Notes: generated by a model from the letters alone, not told the origin. A stretch of 64,000 nucleotides of DNA from Oscarella lobularis (GCF_947507565.1 NC_089185.1:744001-808000); one strand, 5' to 3'; counted from the stretch's first letter, positions 25,560 through 39,147 are shown. Program-made: numbers and translations.

Positions 25560-26983
25560 ATGGCAAATCCATCGGCCGTCCTTTTCAAAACGAACGACTT
25601 GAGAATAGTATGAAGCGACGTGAAAAATTAGACATTCGAACCTCACAATGATTCTAGGTCGACAGGCCCATCCCCGAACCGGGAAAGAATCGTAAGTAGA
25701 GGCGTTTCGACGCGATCGCTCTCATTCTTCGCACGCAGAGGTTCAAATCTCCATGCACTCGGTCGGAATATGCGGCTCGGACGTGCACTATTGGACTCAC
25801 GGCGCAATAGGCGACTTCGTCGTACGAGCTCCAATGGTACTCGGTCACGAGTCATCCGGCACCGTGACGAAAGTCGGCGAGGGCGTGACCACCCTAAAAA
25901 TCGGTAATAACTAATAACGTTATTTAATTTAATTAAGAAACGCCGCCGTCCTAATTAATTTCGTTTAGGGGATCGCGTTGCAATCGAACCGGGTATACCG
26001 TGTCGATGCTGTGGCTATTGCCGAGAGGGTCGCTACAATCTGTGCCGAGACATGCGTTTCTGCGCAACGCCGCCCGTCGATGGTTCCCTCGCTCGTTTCT
26101 ATGTCCACGACGCCGATTTTTGCTACAAGTATTAACATAATTCAATAAATGAATATTATTTTGAAGTTGGGTGTGTGGTAGGCTGCCTGACAATGTGTCG
26201 TTTGAAGAGGGCGCTCTTCTCGAGCCCCTCAGCGTTGGCGTGCACGCCTGTCAACGAGCCGGCGTCAAGGTGGGTAGCAAGGTCTTGATCTGCGGTGCTG
26301 GGCCCATCGGATTGGTTTGCTTGCTTACGGCCAAGGCGTTCGGAGCCACCAAAGTGATGATTACAGGTCAAAAGGAACGGATTGTTTCTCGCGCGCGTTG
26401 CGATGGTTCTACATAGATTTGGATGCTGGACGGCTGGAGAAAGCGAAGAGTATGGGCGCCGATCTCTGCATCCAAGTGACCGGGTTGCAGCCGAAAGAAA
26501 TTGCTGAAAAAGTGAAGAATTTCATCGGCGACGACCTCGCAACGGAAACGCTCGAGTGCAGCGGAGCCGAGCCAAGCATCAGAGCGGGAATCTACGTAAG
26601 AAAACTCAAGAATAAATGAACTAACAAGAAATTTTAATTTTATTAGTCTACTCGTTCCGGAGGCACTTTGATTCTGGTTGGACTGGGAAAACCAGAAGTG
26701 ACTCTGCCTATAGTCGATGCGTCGGTGAGAGAAGTCGATATCAGGGGAATTTTCCGATACAGAAACGCGTCAGTTGGCCAGTGTCCGGAATCTTGACTTT
26801 TTCTTAGTTTCTTTTGTCTTTAGGTATCCCACTGCGCTGGAAATGGTCGCTACGGGTGCTGTCAATGTGAAGCCCCTCGTTACCCATCATTTTTCGCTTG
26901 AGAAGTCGCTTGATGCTTTCGAGACGGCGAAGGACCCGTCTACTGGAGCCATCAAGGTGATCATTGACTGCGGTTCGGCTTAG
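25560..26983 (+). CDS. SORD: Sorbitol dehydrogenase (zinc-dependent, MDR family)
   Basis: Oxidises sorbitol to fructose with NAD in the polyol pathway. ATG at 25560 ([10 protein letters not shown]), then [20 protein letters not shown] with the catalytic-zinc Cys in [18 protein letters not shown] with the zinc His-Glu, [42 protein letters not shown], the Rossmann motif [18 protein letters not shown], and a closing [20 protein letters not shown]. About eight exons with introns of 50-90 bp; stop TAG at 26981-26983. Unlike mammalian SORD, the loop after RVAIEPG keeps a cluster of four cysteines ([16 protein letters not shown]), which could hold a structural zinc. Confidence 0.93.
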
Positions 26984-27099
26984 CGGTCTTGGTTATCGAA
27001 TGAACGCTTTCGTTTGATGTTCTTTGCTGAGTTTTTGTGAGATTCGCGTTTCGTCGCGTCCGGGGTGTAGCTATCTACGCGCGCTAACTTCGCGTCATC

Positions 27100-28452
27100 A
27101 TGGCCACTCAGTCCGTATTCAAGGGATTCAACGCTCCCAGCGACGGTTTATCGTTTCCGAGCGTCGATCTGGCGGGCAAACTCATCATCAAGGCCCAACT
27201 GGACGACGACATTCGCCGCATCCCGATCCACAACGAGGAGATAACTTGCGACGAGCTTCTCCTCATGATGCAGAGAGTTTTCTCCGGTCGACTGTCGCCG
27301 AGAGACGACGTCGTGCTGAAGTACAAAGACGAGGGTAAGAGAACGAAAGGCGCGACCCAAAAAATTACCAAAAAATTGATATCCAAGACGGAGACCTGAT
27401 CACCATAGCGGATAACGCGGATTTGACGTTGGCTAAGCAAACGAGTCGGGTTCTCCGCATAGTCGTACTCGGTAAGGGTCAAAAAAGTAATATCCTATCA
27501 GATTTTTATTATATGTACCTTTTTCTTTATTAGTCAACGGGCAGTTGAAGCCCTACACTCATCTTGATCCCGATTCCGTTCATAATGTGCGAAAGGAATT
27601 GGTGCACGTGCGTGATTGCGTCAATGGGCTGCTGGATCAATTGGATGGCATTCACGTGTCCACTCCGGCCACTGTGGAAAACAAAAAGGACGGTACGGGA
27701 AATGTGAGAATGTGTAGAAATTAAATAATCATTCTTTTACAGTGGAGTCTTCTCCCTCCGCCTCCGTCGTTCCTTCCGCTTCGGAACCCAAATCGACTAA
27801 TTTTGACTCTACCATGTTTGATCCTCTAAAATCAGAGGCCAAGCGAAGTGAAAGTTCTCCAATGCCCTCAAGTGAAGCCACTACTTCGCTGCAAGAATCT
27901 CAGCAAGCTGCTCCGCCGTCGCAAGCCTATCAGCAACAGCAGCAACACGCACCGGCTCCAAGCGTGACTCAAGCTCCAGTTCAACAACCACCGTCACAAC
28001 CTACAACAGTGATAGACCATTACCAGCAACAGCAACAGCAAGCACCAGTGCCTCAACAGCAAGTCCAGGCCCCAGCTGCCGCTTCATCGCCTGTTACATC
28101 ATACAGTGCGCTCGGCGCTTCAACCCAACAGCAGCAGCAGCAGCAGCCGCAGCAGCAGCCGCAGCAACAAACTGGCTACTCAAATCCCAGCCAGTCGTAT
28201 CCAGCCCAAGAAAGAGGCACGCCTGTTCAATACACTCAGTATCAAACGCCTCCAACTTCAGCTTACTCTGGATACCAAGTGCAGCAACAGCAACCGGCCC
28301 AAACGTTCGCGCCTGGATATTCCGGCCAGGCCTATGGGGGTTACACCCAGCAACCACCTGGGAATCCCAACCCATACTCAAGGAAACAACAGCCGCTTCC
28401 TCAACGGCCGCAGGGTGGACCATATTACGGGCAACAGCAACAACCGTACTGA
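27100..28452 (+). CDS. TFG: TFG-like protein (PB1 domain, ER exit-site scaffold)
   Basis: TFG organises COPII vesicle export at ER exit sites. The N-terminal exon (27100-27334) encodes [20 protein letters not shown] and [13 protein letters not shown], very close to the human TFG PB1 domain; it continues [16 protein letters not shown] across the first intron. A short coiled-coil helix follows ([19 protein letters not shown]). The last exon (from 27742) encodes a long Pro/Gln-rich disordered tail with poly-Gln runs, ending [12 protein letters not shown]... like the human NPYARNRPP end. Stop TGA at 28450-28452, 100 bp from the convergent FAAP100 stop. The extra residues before the PB1 domain ([16 protein letters not shown]...) are unlike the short human N-terminus. 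Confidence 0.92.
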
Positions 28453-28552
28453 TTAAAATTATATGTTTCAATTTTGTGTATGCTTGGGGGTATGAACTTG
28501 GCAAGGGGGACTTTGTTTTAGAGGGCTGCATGGAATGTGCTGTGTTCCACAT

Positions 28553-31387
28553 CTATATAATTGGGAGATTAATTGTTCGTAGCGTTTTGTAGAGGCTCTC
28601 CAGTTTGAGTGCAACGTCTCTTACCTCGCTGCTTTCCCCTGACTCAAGCTTCTGTACGATGGCACTTGCTTCGGCCCAAATGACCTAGACAGAGGGCTGT
28701 AGGTATAGAAACTACGTATGTGTCGGTTTCCGTACTTGGAGTTCACTAAGAGCGCCTTGAATCACTGCAATCGATACAGCGGGCCTGTTCAGTGTCACAG
28801 GACGGTCCGCTTGACTCTACAAAAAATCTTCTCGCCATACTCCAGAAAAACAATTAGCAAGCTTACCGCAATTTTTCCCATAATAGCCATCCTCGTTTCC
28901 CTGACAACTTTCTCTGACGGAGAAGACACAGTGATGTCAACATCAGAAGCAGACGAGTCCACTAGCTGCCCAGTTGTGGTCGCTTTCGGCTTTACAAAAG
29001 CAAGCTGAAGGTCAACCGGCGTACCAGCAGGAGTCACCAAATTGCATATCAACTGACGTCCTATTTTCCGCGAATCCAATTGTTCACAGGAAGCGTTTCC
29101 CTCCAGTAAACTTCGAAGGACGCTCTCAAGTCTATCGTCGCCTTTCGCTTTCAACAAAAGCAAACTGTATCGCGATAAGACGACACTGCCAACAGCCAAC
29201 GACGACGTTTCACCCGAAGCGCTGGCGACGTTTCCCTGCAAACAATCGAGCAATTTCGACACGTTCAAACGACAACTAGGAAAGACCAAAGAACTTCCCT
29301 CCTTTGGTCGTAAGAACGACAGCAAATCGAACCCCCGACTAAATAGCCTCGCTCCAGAGCCGCTTATCGCCGATTCAAACGGCACCGGCGGCAAAAACTC
29401 CGCCGCCCATGAAAAATTATAGTTCAGCAAGCAATCGACTCTAAACGGAAGCAAACCGTCGTCGGTCCAGCTAGGCAAGTCGACGTCAAATCGAGCAAAA
29501 CGTCCCGATTTCAGACCACTGATCGGAACCGTCCAATTGACGATATCGCCGTCGCCGCCGCCGCCTTCTCTCTCAGCCCTGCAAGTGATCGACCAACCAG
29601 GCGAGCTGAAGTCGCGTCCCGTGCCGTTCAAAAAACAAAAGTCTATACCCGCGTTGCAGCCCAGGTGACCCCTATCGCGAATAACCGACCGAACGGTCGC
29701 GCTCAAAGGAGCTGTCCCGTCGACGCAGTCGCACAATATGCCAAAAGCGACGTTCAAATCGCGAACGACCTTATCCAAGACTCGCGCTCTCTCGCGCAGC
29801 TCCCTCATTCGATCCGACGACGCCGTTATGTCGCGTATAAGCGACTCCAACTGACTGCTACCATCGCTTAGAGTCATACGATCTCGCAACGTATCCATAT
29901 TGGGAAGAGGCCAAGATACGTTGTACAATAGGCCGTCGGAGGTAAGAGCTACGCAACGCGGGGACGATTTGGGACCCGTTCCCAGCCACAGAACGCTCTC
30001 CGCTAATGGGATCTTAATCGAACTAAGACTAGAGTGCAACGGTAAATTGCCGGCCGAGTCGTCGACAACCAGCGTCTTATCTTTATAGTGAAATATAGAT
30101 TCCCCGTGGAGATGCTCGCTGTCGTCTTTGCTGAGAACGAGATTCGTGGCGTAGAGCGTTTCGCCGGTCGAATGAAGGAGCCAGTGATCGTCGGGGGTGA
30201 TGCACGCTGCCACGACGGGACCGGGAACGTTGTACTCTTTGAATAGAAGACCGTCGCTTTGGGGGGTTGGATTGGACGTGACGACGGTAAGTTTTCCTGA
30301 GTTTCCAACTACTAGGACGGCGTCGGCGGCGCCGTCGATTTTTATTGTCAAGAGGTGGAGAGAATGAATCGGTTCGTCGATGGAACACAAGACGGGCGGA
30401 TCGACTTGGCTGAGCCAATCAAAATCGTCGTCACCGCCTTCGACTTTGATGATCGAAATGTCCGGATCTGGTGGAGTCGAAGCGGCGGCGGCGGCGGCGG
30501 CGGCGAATTGAACAGCAACGCTTCGCACCAGACCCTGCTGATTGCCGTAGAGAAGAAAAGGATAATTGACGTCGAATCCAAATAGCCGACGAAAGAAGAC
30601 GGAGTCAATACCACCGCTATCGGTATCTCCTCCTTTTATTCTCGAGCAAACGCAAAGGAAAGGAAGCGACGAATTCGACTGTCTTTCCTCTTCACTCTCC
30701 TTTGCAAAGTGAAACTGCATTCGCGGTGTCGCCTTGTAGACGAGCCGCGACGCCGTCGCCGTCGCCGTCGTCGCTTCAAAAATTGACAGACACCACGTCG
30801 TACGGCAGTCCTTGAGAATAGCCAAAAACGACGACGACGCGTAAAACGACACGACCCCTTCCTCGATCCCGATGCACCAGTCGTCTTTCGCGTCGATAAT
30901 CCCGATGAAACGATCGGAAGTTGACGGCGGCGGCGGCGGCGGCGTAACAACGACGGACGACTCCGTCTTGGCGAATTTCGGCGGCGATTCAGCGGACGCG
31001 ACTATTCTATATTCAAAAAATGCATTGCGCGTTGTTGTGAGCGTCGATTTCGGAGTCTCCTGCACCTCTTTTGGGGATATTTCTCGTCGACGGGAAAGCG
31101 AAAGAGTCGCCCGTCGCGCGTCACGACGAGCGCCAACGAAACGTCGCATTTCACGACGTCCGTCCATACGACCGGACTTTGGAACCGATACTGCGTCTAG
31201 AAAGCGACGTTTCGCGACCGAACGAGGCGTTTTTCTCGAGTCGCCGCACCTTTTGCCCGTCGTCGTCGACGACGGTCAGTATTCGCGATTCTTCGCACGA
31301 TACAATTGTGCGAAAATTGACTCGACGACATAAACAGGTCGAAGAGAAGCCGTTCACACGAGCGAACGGACGAAAACCGGCGAGCAT
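28553..31387 (-). CDS. FAAP100: FAAP100-like Fanconi anaemia core complex subunit
   Basis: FAAP100 forms the FANCB-FANCL-FAAP100 module that ubiquitinates FANCD2-FANCI at DNA crosslinks. Support is a run of ordered weak matches to human FAAP100: MLAGFRPF and VVDDDGQK at the N-terminus, RFQSPVVWTDVVKCD, YPFLLYGNQQGLV, KEYNVPGPVVAAC, a coiled segment RERARVLDKVVRDLNVAFG, SPGWSITC, DLPSWTDDGLLPFRVDCLL, and a final helix ending LYKTLRTINLPII (human ...LRHPSLILL). ATG at 31385-31387. Exon 1 ends 31250, exon 2 is 31066-31196, exon 3 starts 31006; the two introns are 53 and 59 bp. A 790-codon open frame runs through intron 2 and the start of exon 2 in the wrong frame. Poly-Pro and poly-Ala runs are lineage-specific. 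Confidence 0.75.
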
Positions 31388-31471
31388 GGAGCACTCCGCA
31401 CTCCGTGATGTCCCGTAAGACTTCCACAATGTATGCTTCCACCTCTATATTTTTCTGCCCTTTGCATCATT

Positions 31472-34002
<2,531 letters not shown>

Positions 34003-34036
34003 CTTGACGTCAAAGTGCGCTAAGGCGGATTCCGTT

Positions 34037-34078
34037 ATTTATTTATTTATTCATTCATTCATTTATTTATTTATTTCA
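34037..34078. repeat. ATTT/ATTC tetranucleotide repeat
   Basis: About ten ATTT or ATTC units between the ELP3 start and the DUF218 stop, just touching the latter. Simple sequence; likely length-polymorphic. Confidence 0.8.
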
Positions 34079-34750
34079 GTTTTCTGATATTAGATGTTTT
34101 GTGAATCCCGCTTTTATCAAGTGCTCATAAGCTCGCTGAACGCTAGGCGGCACTTCCTGAGGAATTTGAAAACCTTTTGACGGATATACCATGATGCGCT
34201 GCAGGTCGCCCACCATGATGCTAGTGACGTCACGCAGAGAGCCGACAGCATCGTTGGGATACTCCATAAAAGAAATTGGCGGCGAAGTGACGAAAAATCT
34301 CAATTCATCGACATCACCAGGCCACTGTCTACAAAACGTTGCGTACGTTCGTCTTTCCATATAAGGTTTCTGCACCAATATAATGGAGTGGTATTCAATG
34401 CCGGAAGCTTTTAATTTTTCATAGGAAAATCGCACATTTTCTCCCGTATTTGTCGACCGATTCTCCACCAATATATCGGCTTCTTCGACCCCTGCGCGCC
34501 TCGCAACGTCGGCAAATAAATCCGCTTCGCTCTTTTCAAAAACTCCCCGCGTCAAATGTCCCAATCCGCCTGAAAACAAGAGCAATCGAACGAGCCGTCG
34601 CTCGTAGAGACGAACGGCCCATTCAGCGACGCGCAAATCGTGACTGCCTAAGACGAGAGCTAGATCGGCGCGCGGGACTTCGACGCGTTTCCGTCCCATG
34701 CTCATATAGTTCCATATTTCCTCTGCACACCTCAGATCGACGTCATTCAT
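34076..34750 (-). CDS. YdcF/DUF218-family protein, single exon
   Basis: A 224-residue protein of the DUF218 (YdcF) family, known mainly from bacteria and thought to bind nucleotide-like ligands such as S-adenosylmethionine; its biochemical role is unsettled. Motifs in order: DLALVLGSHD, VRLLLFSGGLGHLTR, EADLFADVARRAGV, ILVENRSTNTGENVRFS, ILVQKPYMERRTYATFC. SGGxG, ENxSTNTxEN and P-x-M-xRR are the signature residues. No signal peptide. ATG at 34748-34750. It has no intron in a neighbourhood where almost every gene has several, which fits either later acquisition from bacteria or retroposition. It lies divergent from the PAP2-like gene, 61 bp between starts. Confidence 0.9.
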   Translation of the reverse strand: MNDVDLRCAEEIWNYMSMGRKRVEVPRADLALVLGSHDLRVAEWAVRLYERRLVRLLLFSGGLGHLTRGVFEKSEADLFADVARRAGVEEADILVENRSTNTGENVRFSYEKLKASGIEYHSIILVQKPYMERRTYATFCRQWPGDVDELRFFVTSPPISFMEYPNDAVGSLRDVTSIMVGDLQRIMVYPSKGFQIPQEVPPSVQRAYEHLIKAGFTKHLISEN

Positions 34751-34811
34751 AGTTCTCGTGTTTGGGGGCGCGGCAGGATACTGAAGATATCAATCCAGTC
34801 GTCGTTTCAAG
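34751..34811. promoter_or_regulatory. Probable bidirectional promoter, DUF218 gene / PAP2-like gene
   Basis: 61 bp between divergent start codons; no other space is available upstream of either gene. No TATA box seen. Confidence 0.45.
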
Positions 34812-36303
34812 ATGGCGACTCCTCCCGTGTCCGCCGTTTCGCGAAGCGTGCCGCCGTCATGTAGGCAATTTCACAGTTCTTTCGTTCGTGACTTCATGAA
34901 ATCCTGCAGGTTATATCGAATTCTCCGACGAATGGGAAGCGACATTGATGGCGCTAGACGACAAAGCGACTCAATTGGCCCAGCAATTCACCTCTCCTAT
35001 TCTTAGACTTTTTCACGCGATCCTCTTGGGTAGGCACTGTTCTCGCTCGCACTTCGTCTCGTCCGTCATTTCGAATCTCTCGCAGTCGTGACGTCCATTG
35101 AGCTAGGCGTCATCGCGTCCTATGCACTTCTCTATTTGGGTCTCAACAACATAGCGACGCTTGTCATCGCGATGACGTCAACGTTAGTCGTCGTTTCGCA
35201 GTTGTCCAAACGCTTCGTCTGGCGCGATCGACCTCACATGGTCGGCAGAGCGAAAAGGGTATTTCCTAAAATTTCTCTTTTTGCTTTCTTGGAATTTCGG
35301 TTTTTTTTCTTGCTGATCAGATAGGAGCCGTCGATTCGACGTCGTCGTTCCCGTCGCGTGCCGTAACCAGTGGCATCGTCTATTTGTACACGCTTGCCGG
35401 TTGCTTTGAGTTGGCCTGGTCCGAGGGCAAAGACAATCTTGCAAAGTTTGATGTCTTTTGGACGCTGCCCTTTCTCTCGCTGACAGTACTGGAAACAATC
35501 AATACGAGCTTTTTCAGAGTACAGTACTTCATTCCGTCCTCACTTGCTATTGACGTCAACCTTCTGCTCAGATTCACGTTGGTGCTCATTATATCAGTGA
35601 CTGCCTTGGGGGCATACTCCAAGTAAATGTCCTTTTCTCTTCTCTGGGGCTCTTTCCCCTATCCCTCTTTATGTTCCCACAGGGAATCTGTGTCTGTTAT
35701 GTGGGCCAAAGTGTCTACTACATTTTTGCCAACGAATGTTGCATGGCAGCCCTGCTGACTTCAAAAGGTCAGTCCGCATGTATTATATTATACACGTAAT
35801 CATTAGTGTCATAGAAATCGCAGAAAGAGCGTTACTACTAGTCGATATTAGCTGGATGCCAATTGCATGTTGGACAATAGCGGGTGCACTCTTCATGACA
35901 GTAGTAAGCCTACCCCAATTCCAGTTTTGGAGCAAGTCACATTACGTACTAGGGTGAGTACCAACAAAAGCACGGCGCAGTGACTGTACACGCCATCTCT
36001 TTAGTTTGCTCTACCCGTGCTTGATGACGGTGTTTACATTTCTCTGCTGCGATACCCACAATTTTCCCTTGGTTTCCCATCTAGCTGTTCTTCCCGGGTC
36101 AGTTTGCATAGCAATCATCATACCAACAGTACTAATTGTGAGCAGCAATCAGTGTACCTCTAATGCCTCAAATAACTAATCTCTGCCTTTAGCTTATAGG
36201 TCGGTATCTCTTGCCTCATTCTTCACTGATCAAATCAGTCGCCTCTTTTCTTTTTCTCCACTCTGTTTCTGCTGGCTTACTTATTTTTCACAGAGCCGCG
36301 TAA
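34812..36303 (+). CDS. PAP2-family (lipid phosphatase-like) multi-pass membrane protein
   Basis: Start MATPPVSAVS; about eight exons; stop TAA at 36301-36303. The PAP2 signature is visible once introns are placed: KRFVWRDRP (KX6RP) at about 35208-35234 and, across a 53-bp intron, FFR|IHVGAHYISDCLGG (R-x5-H-x3-D) at about 35510-35610. Several hydrophobic helices follow (GICVCYVGQSVYYIFA, RALLLVDISWMPIACWTIAG and others), more than the six of a minimal PAP2 enzyme. The middle motif, normally PSGH, reads FPSRAVTSG and lacks the histidine. The closest known organisation is PLPP6-like presqualene-diphosphate phosphatase (FPSGHATRA), but the substrate is unknown. Exon phases near 35620-35800 were chosen to keep membrane helices open. 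Confidence 0.65.
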
Positions 36304-36553
36304 CTCAAATCCAATTAGAATGATTTGCGTTAAAAGCTGGTTATATTATGAAATTAATATAACAAGCACACGTGTCTCTTACTACGCGTTTTCTGTCAAC
36401 AATGCTTTTATCGACGTCTTTGCGGAGATCTTGTGAAGAGAAGCGGAAGGCAATATTAGAAAAAATAGAACAATGACAAGGAAACACGCAACAAACACAC
36501 ATAAGGATCGTCTCCCTTACCTGCCCCTCGTGGCCCCTCCCATTCCCTTCATC

Positions 36554-38060
36554 TTACCTCGATCTTTGCCTACTACCTGGCCGCCTAGAGTGGCCATGAC
36601 GATGACGATGGTGATGGTGATAGCGGGAGGGCGATTTACTTCGACTAGAGGATGACCTTCGACGACGATTTTTTCTTTGCGACGGCGACTTGCTATGCCG
36701 TCGATGCCGTTGACGGTGACGCGACGAAGAAGGGGAACGATCACGAGAAATCACGTTGCCCGACGGAGATGCTTCCTTCCTATCAGGTTCTCGTTCCTCT
36801 TTCTCTTCCTTCTCTTCTTCTTCAGATGATGATGATGTGGCATACAGTTGAAGACCTAAGAGAATGATTTAGTCTGAGATAGCGTATGCCGAAGAGTATT
36901 GTACCCGTTATTGCTTTTGTCGTCTTGGGCGTTGTTGGTTTCCTCCCCTCTTCCTGAACCGATTCATCTTGCATACTAGTCACAACTTCTCTTGCAATGA
37001 CTTGAATTTCCTTGTCGGTCACGGCTAGTAGCAAGTCGGTCAGGACCAAACGCATTTTATACGCCTAAGACAACTGATAGAGAGAGAGAGACGCCCACTC
37101 AAAGCAAATAACTCACGATATCCACGTCATCTTCAGTCTCCTTCTCCTCTTCATTTCTTACTGTCATATCTTCTTTTATCTTGTCTTCTTCATTCTCGTC
37201 CTCGTCGGACGAGTCAATTTGCTGATCGTAACCAGATATCTTTGATGATGCTTTTGCTGCAGAATTTTGCTGCTGATATTCCAAGGTAGCCTGTAGGTGA
37301 TCTCTCATCAGCGCCATTTCTGCTTCAACCATTTCCTGTTCGCTCTTCTTTCTCTTGTCTCTCTCCAACTTCTCCAGTCCCTGTCGTATCCACTGAGGTA
37401 AACGTTTTGATCCGCCCTCACCACTGCTGCTGATACCACCAACGTTTACACTAGTACCTATACAGTATAAAATCGTTTACAAACAAATTTTCCAACTATC
37501 ACCCAATCTAATCCATTGCCAAACTACCTGCGACCAAAGAAACATGGACTCTAACGCTAACGCGCACGCACACACTGCTACCTTGTGTTGGAAGATCGGA
37601 GACCCCGGGGAAATAAGATTCGCCCCCTATAGGAGGAGCGTGTTCCACTGGAAATGCAGCGGGATGAATGGAAGGGAGCTGTGGTGGCAGAGGCGGTCGT
37701 GGATGACTGCTTATCTCAAATCCAGTGGGAGGAGGAGACAGAGCAAAGCTCGGCGGTGGTCCTGCATTCGGATCGAATGGAAATGAGGGTCGAGGGGGGC
37801 CCGGCGGCGGTGGTGGATGGAGAAGTGGGTAAGGAGGACGATGCGGCCACATAGGAGGCCCGGGAATGACGTTAAAGTTCTGGGCGGCTTGAAAGCGAGC
37901 TTGAGCTTCAGCAATTTCCTTCTGACGCGCCCACTCGGCAGCTCGGAATCGCCACACAGAGGATGCATCATCTGGAATTCACTATGCAAGAGTGTCTTTG
38001 CGCAGTCAAAAGAGGACCTTGATTAGCAAAGTGCATCTGTTGATTTTCCAGAGGATCCAT
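36554..38060 (-). CDS. PNISR: PNISR-like Arg/Ser-rich nuclear protein
   Basis: PNISR is a nuclear-speckle protein linked to splicing. Supporting exons: RAAEWARQKEIAEAQARFQA and a Pro-rich stretch (37510-37960), LPQWIRQGLEKLERDKRKK (about 37340-37410; human LPAWIREGLEKMEREKQKK), AYKMRLVLTDLLLAVTDKEI (about 37000-37065; human TKMLLTEILLDVTDEEI) and a C-terminal RS domain (SPSQRKNRRRRSSSSRS, then His/Arg-rich). The start is taken at ATG 38058-38060 (MDPLENQQMHF), 35 bp from the divergent COQ3 start. The TAA at 36554 overlaps a donor-like GAG|GTAAG, so the real end may lie in one more exon. Much shorter RS tail than the vertebrate protein. Confidence 0.82.
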
Positions 38061-38095
38061 TGACTTAGGAAGTTTACCGCGCGCTAGATAAAGAA
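38061..38095. promoter_or_regulatory. Probable shared 5' region, PNISR / COQ3
   Basis: Only 35 bp separate the two predicted ATGs. Either the 5' UTRs overlap the opposite gene's first exon or one start is misplaced. A minus-strand frame continues through COQ3 exon 1 (TDEKAAKVAKHAFLYLAR), so PNISR could begin further upstream and overlap COQ3. Confidence 0.4.
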
Positions 38096-39055
38096 ATGCG
38101 TGTTTGGCGACTTTTGCAGCTTTCTCGTCGGTCAAAGTAAGAAGTTGCCTTTAAAATTGATTTTTGAACACAAATCGTTTAGATCGTCTTCATTTTTCGA
38201 CGAACACGCCGACAAATGGTGGAATTCGAAAGGCGAACTTCGTCTTCTCCGCACTATGAATCGCTTACGAGTTCCCCTAATCAAACGAGCGCTATCGGAA
38301 ACGCAGGACAACGCAGACAAACCTAAACCGCTGCAAGGACGCACGATCCTCGATATAGGATGTGGAGGAGGACTCCTAACAGAGGCACAGAAAAAAAATT
38401 GATTATTTGAAATTAGAAATCTATTCTTGGAATAGCCTTTGGCTCGACTGGGAGCTCGTGTGACTGGAATCGACGTGTCGCCTGCAAGCATTGACGCAGC
38501 TCGTCGGCATTCTGAGTTGGATTCAGAGATCGCTGGTAACGTTGACTACATATGTGGATCTGTGGAGGACGTTGCTGGGAAAACGTTTGACTGCGTTGTC
38601 GCTTCCGAGGTGGTCGAACACGTCTCAGATCAGAGGGATTTTATTCAAAAATGTTGCCATGTAGCCAAGGTGATGACAAAACTGCGTAGAAAATTAACTT
38701 AAGTGTCTTTCCTTAGAAGAGTCTTGTTATAACGACAGTCAACCGGACGTATCTCTCTTACGCTTTAGCTATCGTAGCTGCAGAGAGAATCCTTGGCTTG
38801 GTTCCGCGAGGAGCGCATGATTGGGAAAAGTTTGTGACTCCTAATGAACTATCGGAGATGCTAGAGAACGGTAGGGCACAGCTTCAGTTGCTCAAAAATT
38901 TTCTGTACTCTTGACTCTCTCTAGGAGGAGCATCCGTTCATCTGGTACATGGAATGCAACTGAATCCTCTCACCTCTGAGTGGAAATGGGCAACGAATAC
39001 AGACGTCAACTATGCAGTGCTTGCATTTAGAACAAACGAAAAGACAACTGATTAG
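38096..39055 (+). CDS. COQ3: Ubiquinone biosynthesis O-methyltransferase, mitochondrial
   Basis: SAM-dependent O-methyltransferase acting twice in coenzyme Q synthesis on the matrix side of the inner membrane. Exon 1 (MRVWRLLQLSRRSK) is short and basic, as in a mitochondrial presequence. Then FFDEHADKWWNSKGELRLLR, MNRLRVPLIKRAL, motif I ILDIGCGGGLLTE, PLARLGARVTGIDVSP, VDYICGSVEDV, FDCVVASEVVEHVSDQ, LVITTVNRTYLSYALAIV, RGAHDWEKFVTP and HLVHGMQLNPLTSEWKW, all in the order of human COQ3. Five or six exons, stop TAG at 39053-39055, 92 bp from the convergent prefoldin stop. Confidence 0.95.
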
Positions 39056-39147
39056 GACTACTATTAGGAATGAACCTATTCAATTACGTATATAGAAACT
39101 TGAACCAATGATCTTTCTGTAACAGTCAAATGTCATTGGTTGTACCT

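Noticed and set aside
31388-31442. Upstream extension of FAAP100
   Set aside because: The longer frames begin with TTG or GTG; the first ATG is at 31387 and already gives the family N-terminus.
38096-38152. PNISR first exon antisense to COQ3 exon 1
   Set aside because: A minus-strand frame (TDEKAAKVAKHAFLYLAR) is open here but has no convincing match to the PNISR N-terminus; it is probably a shadow of COQ3, so ATG 38060 was used.
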